Positions 35,724-43,907 of a stretch of 64,000 nucleotides of DNA are shown piece after piece. The DNA is from Bradyrhizobium sp. JYMT SZCCT0428. Lineage in GTDB: Bacteria > Pseudomonadota > Alphaproteobacteria > Rhizobiales > Xanthobacteraceae. Made by a program: the position numbers and the translations under genes. The DNA lies in the NCBI RefSeq assembly GCF_018131075.1, contig NZ_JAFCLS010000026.1, positions 57,346-121,345 on the forward strand, written 5' to 3'. Positions within the stretch are counted from its first letter, which is position 1, and the number at the start of each line of letters is the position of its first letter. The notes under the pieces are model-generated. The model was not told the DNA's origin and did no database searches. It saw only the letters and a list, made by a program, of their open reading frames with translations.

Positions 35724-38465
35724 ATGACGATCCAGCAAAACATCCCTGCACCCCCACCTCCAGAGGCAACTCCGGCCGCCGAGGCGCCCGCGCGCGTCAC
35801 GCCGATGATGGAACAATACCTCGAGATCAAGGCCGGCCATCCCGGGCTGCTGCTGTTCTACCGGATGGGCGATTTCTACGAGTTGTTCTTCGAGGACGCC
35901 GAGATCGCCTCCAGAACGCTCGGCATCGTACTGACAAAACGCGGCAAGCATCAGGGCTTGGACATCCCGATGTGCGGCGTGCCGGTGGAGCGCTCCGAGG
36001 ATTACCTGCATCGGCTGATCAATGCCGGTCATCGCGTCGCGGTGTGCGAGCAGACCGAGAATCCCGCAGCCGCCCGCGCGCGTGGCAACAAGAGCGTGGT
36101 GAGCCGCGGCGTGGTGCGGCTCGTCACGCCGGGTACGCTGACCGAAGACACGCTGCTCGACGCCAAGACCAATAATTACCTGCTGGCAATCGCACGGGCG
36201 CGGGGATCAAGCGGTGGCGACCGCATTGGCCTGGCCTGGATCGATATCTCGACCTCCGAATTCATGGTCACGGAATGCTCGACGGCCGAGCTTGCGGCGA
36301 CCTTGGCACGGATCAACCCCAACGAAGTCATCGTCACCGACGCGCTCTACGGCGATGCTGATCTCGGCGCCCTGCTGCGCGAACTGCCGGCGGTGACGCC
36401 GCTGACCCGCGACGTGTTCGACGGCGCCACCGCGGAACGGCGGCTGTGCGATTATTTCGCGGTCGCCACCATGGACGGCCTTTCCGCCATGTCGCGGCTG
36501 GAAGCGACCGCGGCGGCCGCCGCCGTGACCTATATCGACCGTACGCAAGTTGGAAAGCGTCCGCCGCTGTCGCCGCCGTCGCGCGAGGCCGCCGGCACCA
36601 CGATGGCGATCGACCCGGCCACCCGCGCCAACCTCGAATTGACCCGCACGCTGGCGGGCGAGCGGCGCGGTTCGCTGCTCGATGCGATCGACTGCACGGT
36701 CACCGCGGCCGGATCGCGGCTGCTCGCACAACGTCTCGCGGCGCCGCTCACCGACAGCGCTGCGATCGCGCGGCGTCTGGACGCCATCGCCACTTTCGTC
36801 GCCGACAGTTTTGCGCGAGACGATATCCGCACCACCTTGCGCGCCGCGCCTGACATGTCGCGCGCGCTGGCGCGATTGTCGGTGGGCCGCGGCGGCCCGC
36901 GCGATCTGGCTGGGCTGCGCGACGGCATCCTCGCCGCGGACCAGGCGCTGGCGCGGCTGGCGCAACTGGATGCGCCGCCGCCGGAGATCGCTTCGGTGAT
37001 GGAGGCGCTACGCCGTCCGTCACGCGATCTTGCGCGCGAATTCGAACGAGCGCTGGCCGAACAATTGCCGCTGATCAAACGTGACGGCGGCTTCGTCCGC
37101 GAAGGCTATGAGCCTGCGCTCGACGAGAGCCGCAATCTGCGCGATGCCTCGCGTCTCGTGGTCGCCGCGATGCAGGCGCGCTATGCCGACGACACCGGCA
37201 TCAAGGGCCTCAAGATCCGCCACAACAATGTGCTGGGCTATTTCGTCGAGGTGACGGCGCAGCACGGCGACAAGCTGATGACCGCGCCCTTGAATGCGAC
37301 CTTCATTCATCGCCAGACGCTGGCCGGCCAGGTTCGGTTCACGACTTCCGAGCTCGGCGAGATCGAAGCCAAGATCGCCAATGCCGGCGACCGCGCGCTC
37401 AACCTGGAACTGGAAATCTTCGAACGGCTGTCGGTCATCGCGCTTGCGGCCAGCGACGATCTTCGCGCCGCGGCGCACGCCTTTGCGCTGCTCGATGTCG
37501 CAACCGCGCTGGCAAAACTTGCGGTGGACGAGAATTACGTTCGGCCTGAAGTCGACGGCTCGCTCGGCTTTGCCGTCGAGGGCGGCCGCCATCCCGTGGT
37601 CGAGGCCGCGCTGAAGCGCGACGGCCAGCCGTTCATCGCCAATGCCTGCGACCTCTCGCCGGGACCGGCGCAGGTGTCCGGCCAGATCTGGCTGATCACC
37701 GGCCCGAACATGGCGGGTAAATCGACCTTCCTGCGCCAGAACGCGCTGATCGCGCTATTGGCGCAGATCGGCAGCTACGTGCCGGCCTCGCGGGCGCGGA
37801 TCGGCGTCGTAGACCGGTTGTTCAGCCGCGTCGGCGCCGCCGACGACCTGGCACGCGGGCGCTCGACCTTCATGGTGGAAATGGTCGAAACCGCCGTGAT
37901 TTTGAATCAGGCCAGCGAGCGCTCGCTTGTGATCCTGGACGAAATCGGCCGCGGCACCGCGACCTTCGATGGCCTGTCGATCGCATGGGCCGCGATCGAA
38001 CATCTGCATGAGAGCAACCGCTGCCGCGCGCTGTTCGCGACGCATTATCACGAGTTGACCGCGCTCTCCGCCAAGCTGCCGCGGATGTTCAACGCCACGG
38101 TGCGCGTCAAGGAATGGCAGGGCGACGTCGTGTTCCTGCACGAGGTGCTGCCTGGCTCGGCCGATCGCTCCTACGGCATCCAGGTTGCCAAACTCGCCGG
38201 CCTGCCGCCGGCGGTGATCGCGCGCGCCAAATCGGTGCTGGCAAAACTCGAAGCCCAGGACCGTGGTCAGACCGCGCGCGCCTTGGCCGATGATCTGCCG
38301 CTGTTCGCGGTGCCGTCACGTGCGGCTGCCGAACCCGCACCGCCGAGCGAGGCCGAGCAATTGCTCGCCGCCGTGCAGGCGCTGCATCCCGATGAGATGT
38401 CGCCGCGCGAAGCGCTGGATGCGCTGTATCGGCTCACGACGCTGGCGAAAGAACGCAAGGCTTGA
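35724..38465 (+). CDS. mutS: DNA mismatch repair protein MutS
   Basis: This 913-residue protein starts at ATG 35724 (an in-frame TTG lies 12 bases earlier; no ribosome site distinguishes them). Domain I has the mismatch-probing Phe51 and Glu53 in GDFYELFFEDA. The connector, lever and clamp domains follow, then the ATPase with Walker A GPNMAGKST, SRVGAADDLARGRSTFMVEM, and Walker B LVILDEIGRGTATFDG. The C-terminal tail ends in the dimerisation-type helix (HPDEMSPREALDALYRLTTL). It recognises base mismatches and small loops and recruits MutL. The first ~25 residues are a Pro/Ala-rich extension. It stands alone on its strand apart from a possible small ORF at its 3' end. Confidence 0.97.
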   Translation: MTIQQNIPAPPPPEATPAAEAPARVTPMMEQYLEIKAGHPGLLLFYRMGDFYELFFEDAEIASRTLGIVLTKRGKHQGLDIPMCGVPVERSEDYLHRLINAGHRVAVCEQTENPAAARARGNKSVVSRGVVRLVTPGTLTEDTLLDAKTNNYLLAIARARGSSGGDRIGLAWIDISTSEFMVTECSTAELAATLARINPNEVIVTDALYGDADLGALLRELPAVTPLTRDVFDGATAERRLCDYFAVATMDGLSAMSRLEATAAAAAVTYIDRTQVGKRPPLSPPSREAAGTTMAIDPATRANLELTRTLAGERRGSLLDAIDCTVTAAGSRLLAQRLAAPLTDSAAIARRLDAIATFVADSFARDDIRTTLRAAPDMSRALARLSVGRGGPRDLAGLRDGILAADQALARLAQLDAPPPEIASVMEALRRPSRDLAREFERALAEQLPLIKRDGGFVREGYEPALDESRNLRDASRLVVAAMQARYADDTGIKGLKIRHNNVLGYFVEVTAQHGDKLMTAPLNATFIHRQTLAGQVRFTTSELGEIEAKIANAGDRALNLELEIFERLSVIALAASDDLRAAAHAFALLDVATALAKLAVDENYVRPEVDGSLGFAVEGGRHPVVEAALKRDGQPFIANACDLSPGPAQVSGQIWLITGPNMAGKSTFLRQNALIALLAQIGSYVPASRARIGVVDRLFSRVGAADDLARGRSTFMVEMVETAVILNQASERSLVILDEIGRGTATFDGLSIAWAAIEHLHESNRCRALFATHYHELTALSAKLPRMFNATVRVKEWQGDVVFLHEVLPGSADRSYGIQVAKLAGLPPAVIARAKSVLAKLEAQDRGQTARALADDLPLFAVPSRAAAEPAPPSEAEQLLAAVQALHPDEMSPREALDALYRLTTLAKERKA

Positions 38466-38614
38466 GGCGCGCCGCGAAAGCGTTCGCATGGATTGCGCTG
38501 GTGTACGGCGTGCCGCTGGCGGTGGCCGTGGTCTCGCTGGTGGCGACAACGCTGCTGTATTTGCGCCTGTTTGGCGTCATTCAATGGAGACTGCCTTGGG
38601 GCGCAGCGGGCTAG
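38462..38614 (+). CDS. Possible small membrane protein overlapping the mutS stop
   Basis: A 50-residue frame starts at TTG 38462, overlapping the mutS TGA (TTGA). It opens with a basic stretch (RRAAKAFAW), then has one strong hydrophobic segment of about 30 residues (VYGVPLAVAVVSLVATTLLY), then LRLFGVIQWRLPWGAAG. The positive-inside charge pattern and the stop-start overlap favour a real coupled single-pass protein. A non-AUG start, no homologue I can name and a 4-base overlap with the convergent gene keep confidence low. Confidence 0.4.
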   Translation: MRRAAKAFAWIALVYGVPLAVAVVSLVATTLLYLRLFGVIQWRLPWGAAG

Positions 38615-39326
38615 CGGCCCAATTCGGCGAACGGCTGGATCAACTTCAGCGTGGCGGCGAGGCGGATGCTGCGCTTGCCGGCCAATGCGGTTGCCTCCAT
38701 TTCAGCACCGTTGGCATCGCAACGGCCTGAGAAACCGATGCCGACTTCATAACCGCCGAACAGCGGATGCTCGGCCTTCGCCGGGGTGTGTTCCTGATTG
38801 ACGAACTCGCCCTTCCAGCTGCCGTTCGCCGAACTATAGGCCCCGAGATAATAGAAAAACGCGTCGCCGCCGAGAATGCGACCGTCATGCAGCAGCATCA
38901 CCCCGGTATGCCCGCCGGCAAGGCCGTCGAGCATCCGGATGTCGATCGAGTAGAGTCCGCTGACGATACCGCCGTCGCCGACCGTACCGGGCGGCGGAAC
39001 GTCGTCATTGCCGAGCGGCGTCATGAGCGCGCGAAACACCGAGCCGGCGTCCTCCACCACCTCACCCGCGAAGCGATAGGCCTGGCCCTCTGCCCTGCCG
39101 CGTATACTGAGCGTGACCTGGTCGGAACTGACGAGCGACCTCGGGCGGGGCGACGGGCTGTGGCGGCGGTCCTGAGCCTGGCGACGATTTCGCCGTCCAC
39201 GATCTGGTAGCTGCCAAAATGGGCGAATGCCGTATTGCCGCCAAGCATCGTTCCGGCATTAGCGTACAGCACGCTGCGACCGGAGCCCTCATTGATGTCG
39301 TATTCGACCTTGTACAATCCCTCCAC
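38611..39326 (-). pseudogene. Frameshifted gene for a two-repeat GrlR-like protein
   Basis: Starting at GTG 39326, residues MEGLYKVEYDINEGS and LGGNTAFAHFGSYQIVDG form one repeat. Around 39165-39180 the likeness jumps to another frame, where SSDQVTLSIRGRAEGQAY continues sensibly. It then runs into a second repeat (GLYSIDIRMLDG, ILGGDAFFYYLGAYSSANG) and ends at 38611. The shift corresponds to one missing base (or two extra) in the reading direction. The repeats resemble the small beta-barrel of GrlR-type regulatory proteins that Bradyrhizobium-like genomes annotate widely; that name is tentative. The second part could start on its own at GTG/ATG near 39060 (149 residues). It could be a decayed gene, a sequence error or, less likely, programmed frameshifting. 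Confidence 0.6.
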
Positions 39327-39432
39327 CGCACGCCCCAGTTCTGCTCTGCCGCCAACTTAGCGGGTCTGCCGGCAGTGGTAACTAGCAATCTTCTGTCAAA
39401 ATTGGAGCCGGGCGATGCAAAGCATCGAACCC

Positions 39433-39469
39433 GGAATCTCGAGATTCCCCGGGGGCGCAATTGCGCCCC
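39433..39469. repeat. Adjacent perfect palindromes
   Basis: GGAATCTCGAGATTCC (39433-39448) is a 16-base perfect palindrome. It is followed by GGGGCGCAATTGCGCCCC (39452-39469), an 18-base perfect palindrome. They lie between the frameshifted gene and the membrane-protein gene, and resemble intergenic repeats of this bacterial group rather than an operator. Confidence 0.8.
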
Positions 39470-39514
39470 TGAGGTCTGGTGCTAACGCACCATCCCGGAA
39501 TGACGGATAACTCC

Positions 39515-40309
39515 TCACCGCACAGCCTTCCTTCGCCCCTTCCACCACAGCGCCAGATTCCACGAGACGCAGGTCGCGAGCCCGAGGCTCAGTCCGATCA
39601 CCGAGCCGAACTGCAACGCGGCGATGTGCAGGACGGCAATCGCAAGGCCCAAACCGATCAAGCCCCAGGCGCTGTTGGCGAGCACGGCTGCGGTCGGCGG
39701 GCCGCCGATGCGCGGATGCAGGATCAGCATCATGGAGGTGAACACGATCGGAAACAGCGCGATGATGCCGCTGATTTTCGGACCGACCCAGCCTGACGTC
39801 GTGACCACGGTCGCAACCAGTGTCGCAACCAGCGAGGCGCGCAGGGGAATGTCGTACCAGCGCCGCGCGACCGGCGGCATCTTGACGTGACGGTAACGCG
39901 CGAGCAGCGGCACGCAGATCGCAAAGGCGATGGCGTTGACGACCAGACCACCGGCCAGCGTCCAGGGTACCGAGCGGATGATCGAGGCGAGCGCGATCCA
40001 CACCGCGACCGCGGAGAGGCAGCTGACGACCGCGCTCCGGCGCTGCGCCAGCACGACATAGGTCAGCCCCATAAAGATCGTCGCGGCATTGATCGGCAGG
40101 CTCGCCAGCGCACCTTCGGCGATAAAGGCCGCGTCGTGATCGAGCGCGAGGAACACATAAGACGGCCCCGCCGAAATCGGCAGTGTCGCGATCAGCGCGC
40201 CGATCACCGGGCCTGACTTCTCGGTGATGATGGACGCCGTCACCACGAACGCCGCTGTTATCACCATGCGCAGGACGAGCGTCAGAAGGAAGATGGATTC
40301 GGGGGACAT
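39515..40309 (-). CDS. Multi-pass membrane protein of unknown function
   Basis: This 264-residue protein starts at ATG 40309. It has about eight hydrophobic segments arranged as two similar halves: FLLTLVLRMVITAAFVVTAS with SGPVIGALIATLPISAGPSY in the first, and SLVATLVATVVTTSGWVGPK with GIIALFPIVFTSMMLILHP in the second. The loop GPVIGALIATLPISAGPSY in half one matches GPKISGIIALFPIVF in half two, which suggests an internal duplication as in small carriers. I cannot name the family. Neighbours (OsmC, an Ssu-like transporter) are on the same strand, but a large repeat separates them. Confidence 0.8.
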   Translation of the reverse strand: MSPESIFLLTLVLRMVITAAFVVTASIITEKSGPVIGALIATLPISAGPSYVFLALDHDAAFIAEGALASLPINAATIFMGLTYVVLAQRRSAVVSCLSAVAVWIALASIIRSVPWTLAGGLVVNAIAFAICVPLLARYRHVKMPPVARRWYDIPLRASLVATLVATVVTTSGWVGPKISGIIALFPIVFTSMMLILHPRIGGPPTAAVLANSAWGLIGLGLAIAVLHIAALQFGSVIGLSLGLATCVSWNLALWWKGRRKAVR

Positions 40310-40316
40310 TTTCTAC

Positions 40317-40449
40317 CGTCGTCCCGGCCAAGCGAAGCGCGAGCCGGGACCCATAACCACAACTATTCGTGTGGCGCGAAGATCGTCGAACAGCGGTGCT
40401 CGAAACGAGGGGCCGCACCGTATGGGTCCCGGCTCAAGGCCGGGACGAC
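40317..40449. repeat. Inverted repeat, family C (copy 2)
   Basis: CGTCGTCCCGGCCAAGCGAA at the left pairs with CAAGGCCGGGACGAC at the right, and GGGACCCATA pairs with TATGGGTCCC inside. It lies between the membrane-protein and OsmC genes. Relative to the copy at 7164-7286 the outer arms are kept and the centre differs. Confidence 0.8.
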
Positions 40450-40462
40450 ATCGTATTGCGGG

Positions 40463-40972
40463 CTAGACCCGCTTCATCGACACCGCGACCTTGGGGCCGT
40501 TCCGGATGGTCTGATAGACCACGCAATAGCGCTCGGTGAGCTTTAGCAAGAGATCGAGCTTGTCCTGTGGCGCGTCGGTCTCGACGTCGAAGCGCAGGCG
40601 GATTTCGGCGAAACCGACCGGGGCTTCCTTGTCGACGCCGAGCGTGCCGCGGAAATCCAGATCGCCTTCGGCGATGACGTGGCCGGACTTGAGCGGAATT
40701 TCGACCGCGGTGGCGACCGACTTCAGCGTCACGCCGGCGCAGGCGACGAGCGCTTCCAGCAGCATGTCGCCCGAGCACAGTTCAAGCCCGGAACCGCCGG
40801 TGGCGGGATGCAGGCCTGCAACGGCCAGCGCGCGGCCGGTTTCGACCTTGCAGGTCAGGCCTTCATTGTCGATCGAGCCCTTGGCCTTGAGCGTGATGAC
40901 GGCGGCTGAGGGATCGGACTTGTAGCGCTCCTTGATCGGGGCCTGCATCGCACGGAGTTCGGCGGCGTCCAT
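40463..40972 (-). CDS. OsmC/Ohr-family protein
   Basis: This 169-residue cytosolic protein starts at ATG 40972 with GGGAG upstream. The two redox cysteines of the family are in LVACAGVTLKSVA (about residue 79) and ERYCVVYQTI (about 150). The fold markers SGDMLLEALVACAG and FDVETDAPQDKLDLL are present. OsmC/Ohr proteins reduce organic hydroperoxides with a Cys pair, using lipoyl or thiol donors; the longer spacing and N-terminal helix here fit the OsmC side. It follows the ATPase gene of an Ssu-like transporter by 55 bases on the same strand, so it may belong to that unit. Confidence 0.85.
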   Translation of the reverse strand: MDAAELRAMQAPIKERYKSDPSAAVITLKAKGSIDNEGLTCKVETGRALAVAGLHPATGGSGLELCSGDMLLEALVACAGVTLKSVATAVEIPLKSGHVIAEGDLDFRGTLGVDKEAPVGFAEIRLRFDVETDAPQDKLDLLLKLTERYCVVYQTIRNGPKVAVSMKRV

Positions 40973-41027
40973 TTTTTTCTCCCGGCTGTTTTTGCAGGTC
41001 CGGATTTAAGGCCTAATCAGGCGGATG

Positions 41028-41813
41028 TCACCACCACATCGCCTCGCCGGCGGTCGATTTGGCGTCGGCGTCAGGCACATTGCGGTCGAGCGAGCGATCC
41101 AGCGCGGTCAGCACGCGGCGCTTGAAGTTGTCGAAGTGCGGCGAATTACGGTCGCGCGGCCGCGCCAGATTGACCTTGATCTCCTCGAACAGCCGCCCCG
41201 GCCGCGGCCGCATCACAAGCACGCGATCCGCCAGCACCACGGCCTCATCGACGTCATGCGTCACCAGCATGAGCGTTGGCCTTGTATCGTTCCAGAGATC
41301 GAGCAGGTGGTCCTGCAGGTCGCGCCGCGTGAAGGCGTCGAGCGCGGAAAACGGCTCGTCCAGCAGCAGCACTTCCGGCTGCGGCACCAGGGCGCGGGCG
41401 ATCGCGACCCGCTGCGCCTGCCCGCCGGACAATTCGCGCGGCCAGGCGTTGGCCTTGTCCGTGAGGCCGACCCGGGCCAGGGCTTGCGCGACCTTTTCGC
41501 GCCTTGCGGCGGCGGACAACTCAGAGAGGCCAAAGCCGATATTGTCGGCGACGCTGAGCCACGGCAGCAGCCGCGGCTCCTGGAAGATGATGCCGATTTT
41601 TGCGTGCGGGGCAGTAATTGCAATGTCGTCCAGCGTCACCGTGCCTGTGGTGGCGCGGTCGAGGCCGGCGATGGCGCGCAGCAAGGTGGACTTGCCGCAG
41701 CCGGAGCCGCCGATGATGGCGACGATCTCGCCGAGCTTGATGTCGGCGGAAAACCGCTCCAGCGCGTGGACGCCGTTCGGATAGGTTTTTCCGACACGAT
41801 CGAGTGCGAGCAT
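41028..41813 (-). CDS. ABC transporter ATP-binding protein (SsuB/TauB-like)
   Basis: This 261-residue ATPase starts at ATG 41813, overlapping the permease stop by one base (TGATG). Walker A is GGSGCGKST, Q-loop IFQEPRLLPW, signature LSGGQAQRVAIARAL, Walker B VLLLDEPFSALD and switch THDVDEAV. This is the nitrate/sulfonate/taurine class. It energises the permease encoded just before it. A longer apparent frame would fuse it to out-of-frame permease sequence; the ATPase N-terminus MLALDRVGKTYPNG rules that out. Confidence 0.92.
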   Translation of the reverse strand: MLALDRVGKTYPNGVHALERFSADIKLGEIVAIIGGSGCGKSTLLRAIAGLDRATTGTVTLDDIAITAPHAKIGIIFQEPRLLPWLSVADNIGFGLSELSAAARREKVAQALARVGLTDKANAWPRELSGGQAQRVAIARALVPQPEVLLLDEPFSALDAFTRRDLQDHLLDLWNDTRPTLMLVTHDVDEAVVLADRVLVMRPRPGRLFEEIKVNLARPRDRNSPHFDNFKRRVLTALDRSLDRNVPDADAKSTAGEAMWW

Positions 41814-42670
41814 CAGGCCGCTCCACCCTTGCCGCCGAACGCGTCCTGCCAGCGCAGCAGCGGCGCGGTGGCGAGCTCGATCAGCCAGTCGGTGGTTTTG
41901 CCCAGGATGGCGAAGATCACGATCGCGGCGACGATCTGCGCCGGCTTGCCGAGCTGCTGGCCATCGATCAGGAGATAGCCGAGCCCTTCGGACGCGCCCA
42001 TGAATTCGGCGGCGACGACGAACATCCACCCCAAGCCAAGGCCGACGCGCAGCGCCACCACATAGGCCGGCAGCACCGCGGGCAACAGGATGCGGCGGAT
42101 CATCGCCGGGCCGCTCAAGCGGAAGGTGCGGCCGACCTCGACAATCTTGCGATCGACCGAGAGGATCGCGCCCATCACGCCGAGATAGACCGGAAAGAAC
42201 ACTCCGACCGCGATCAGCGCAACCTTCGAGGTTTCGAAAATACCGAGCCACAGGATGAATAGCGGCACCCAGGCGATCGACGGTATTGCGCGCAGCGCCT
42301 GCACAGTCGGATCGAGCAGCCGCCGCGCCAGCCCCCAATAGCCGGAAATCGCGCCGAACAATGTGCCGGCGACGACACCGATGACAAAACCCGAGGCGAC
42401 GCGGCTCAGCGTCGCGATGATATGGCGCGAGAGCTCGCCGCTTTTGGCGAGTTCCACCATGGTGGCGAAGATCTTGGTTGGCGGCGGCACCAGCCGGCCG
42501 TTCGACAGGCCCGCCCAGACCGCGATTTCCCAGGCCACGGCGAGGCCCACCGGCAGCAGCAGCCCCAGCGCCGGCCCCGCATAACGGCGCAGCCGTGCCG
42601 ACGACACCTTCGTCTCGGGCGTCGTCGAATCGGTCCGTTCCAGCGCTGGCAGTTCAACGGTCATGGCCAT
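41813..42670 (-). CDS. ABC transporter permease (SsuC/TauC-like)
   Basis: Taken from ATG 42670 this is a 285-residue protein; ATG 42664 and TTG 42700 are alternatives and none has a well-placed ribosome site. It has about six helices after a hydrophilic N-terminus. The coupling-loop EAA motif reads GRTFRLSGPAMIRRILLPAV, preceded by RAIPSIAWVPLFILWLGI, which is characteristic of the sulfonate/nitrate class. It lies 65 bases after the binding-protein gene. Confidence 0.9.
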   Translation of the reverse strand: MAMTVELPALERTDSTTPETKVSSARLRRYAGPALGLLLPVGLAVAWEIAVWAGLSNGRLVPPPTKIFATMVELAKSGELSRHIIATLSRVASGFVIGVVAGTLFGAISGYWGLARRLLDPTVQALRAIPSIAWVPLFILWLGIFETSKVALIAVGVFFPVYLGVMGAILSVDRKIVEVGRTFRLSGPAMIRRILLPAVLPAYVVALRVGLGLGWMFVVAAEFMGASEGLGYLLIDGQQLGKPAQIVAAIVIFAILGKTTDWLIELATAPLLRWQDAFGGKGGAA

Positions 42671-42735
42671 AGCAAGAACGCGTCTTTCGAGGGATTGCAA
42701 GGTGGCGACTTACCCTCCCCTGGAGGGTGAAAACC

Positions 42736-43710
42736 TCAATTCGTCGGCAGCGGGACCTGATCGTCGATCAGCGCATCCAGCGTCGCCTTGACGTCGACCG
42801 TGGCGGCAACGACCCCGGCCTGCTGCAAAGCGAGGCCGGCGGCGAGGATGGAGTCGCGCTGCGGGGCGCCGATGCGGCTGTGGGTCAGTTCGGTGCGCTC
42901 CTTGAGCTGCTTGTCGACCACCGCATCCGGCAGCTTGGTGATGCCGATGAAGGTCTTCTTCAGGTCGTCGTAGTTGGCCAGCGAATATTTGCGCGCCTCT
43001 TCATATACCGCGAGCACGCGGCGAACCGCGTCCGGATGATCTTTCAGGAACTGCTCGCGCACATTGAGGATGCCCCAGGTGTTGGCGTCGGGCTTGCGGA
43101 AGAACAGCTTGGCGCCCTCCTCGACTTCGGCCTGCGCCATCATCGGATCGAGCCCCGCCCAGGCGTCGACGTCGCCGCGGATCAGTGCGGTCTTGCCGTC
43201 GGCGTGCTGCAGCAGCACCGGGGTGATGTCTTTTTCGGACAGGCCGGCGCCGAGCAGCGCGCGCACCAGGAAGATATGCGGATCGGTGCCGCGCGTCACC
43301 GCGACGCGCTTGCCCTTGAGATCGGCAATGCTGGCGATCTTGGAATCTTTGCCGGTCACTAGCGCGGTCCATTCGGGGCGCGAATAGACATAGATCGACT
43401 TGATCGGATTACCGTTGATCTTGGCGACCAAAGCGGCCGAGCCCGCGCTCGATCCGAAGTCGATCGATCCGGCGTTGAGGAATTCGAGCGCCTTGTTGGA
43501 ACCCGCCGACTGCACCCAGACGACGTTGATGCCGTCCTTGGCGAATTCCTTTTCCAGAAGGCCCTTCTGCTTGAGGATCATCGACACCGGGTTGTAGGTC
43601 GCCCAGTCGATGCGGATTTCCTTGAGCGGGTCGGCGGCGAAGGCCGCGCCGGGCAGCAAGGTCGAGGCTGCGATAACAGCAGCAAACGCGCGCCGTGAAA
43701 TCCTGAACAT
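42736..43710 (-). CDS. ABC transporter substrate-binding protein (SsuA/aliphatic sulfonate-like)
   Basis: This 324-residue periplasmic protein starts at ATG 43710 after AGGAGACTAGGGA. The N-terminus MFRISRRAFAAV has a twin-arginine-like pattern, with cleavage likely after GAAFA (about residue 25). The binding fold shows EIRIDWATYNPVSMILKQKG, SAGSNKALEFLNAGSIDFG, LKGKRVAVTRGTDPH and DVDAWAGLDPMMAQAE, as in SsuA. It probably binds an alkyl- or arylsulfonate or a related anion. No sulfonate monooxygenase (SsuD) is encoded beside it; the TauD-like dioxygenase of this window is far away at 6.2-7.1 kb. Confidence 0.9.
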   Translation of the reverse strand: MFRISRRAFAAVIAASTLLPGAAFAADPLKEIRIDWATYNPVSMILKQKGLLEKEFAKDGINVVWVQSAGSNKALEFLNAGSIDFGSSAGSAALVAKINGNPIKSIYVYSRPEWTALVTGKDSKIASIADLKGKRVAVTRGTDPHIFLVRALLGAGLSEKDITPVLLQHADGKTALIRGDVDAWAGLDPMMAQAEVEEGAKLFFRKPDANTWGILNVREQFLKDHPDAVRRVLAVYEEARKYSLANYDDLKKTFIGITKLPDAVVDKQLKERTELTHSRIGAPQRDSILAAGLALQQAGVVAATVDVKATLDALIDDQVPLPTN

Positions 43711-43907
43711 TCCCTAGTCTCCTCATATCTCAAAAAACTGTCTTTTATTTCAATGAGTTAAACCGCAAGGTCAACGAGAAAATAGCTGCCGCGAAAGCTG
43801 CGCCCTGAGAACAGGTTTGTCCAAAGCAGCGCGAATCCAGCATAGAACTACTGTTGCCTCACAATCGCCAGTGACAGCGTCTGCGCCGTCCGATATCGGG
43901 ATAGATC

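Noticed and set aside
41028..42338. An apparent 436-residue fusion ending in the SsuB-like ATPase
   Set aside because: The front part is an out-of-frame reading of the permease; the ATPase starts at 41813 in a TGATG overlap.
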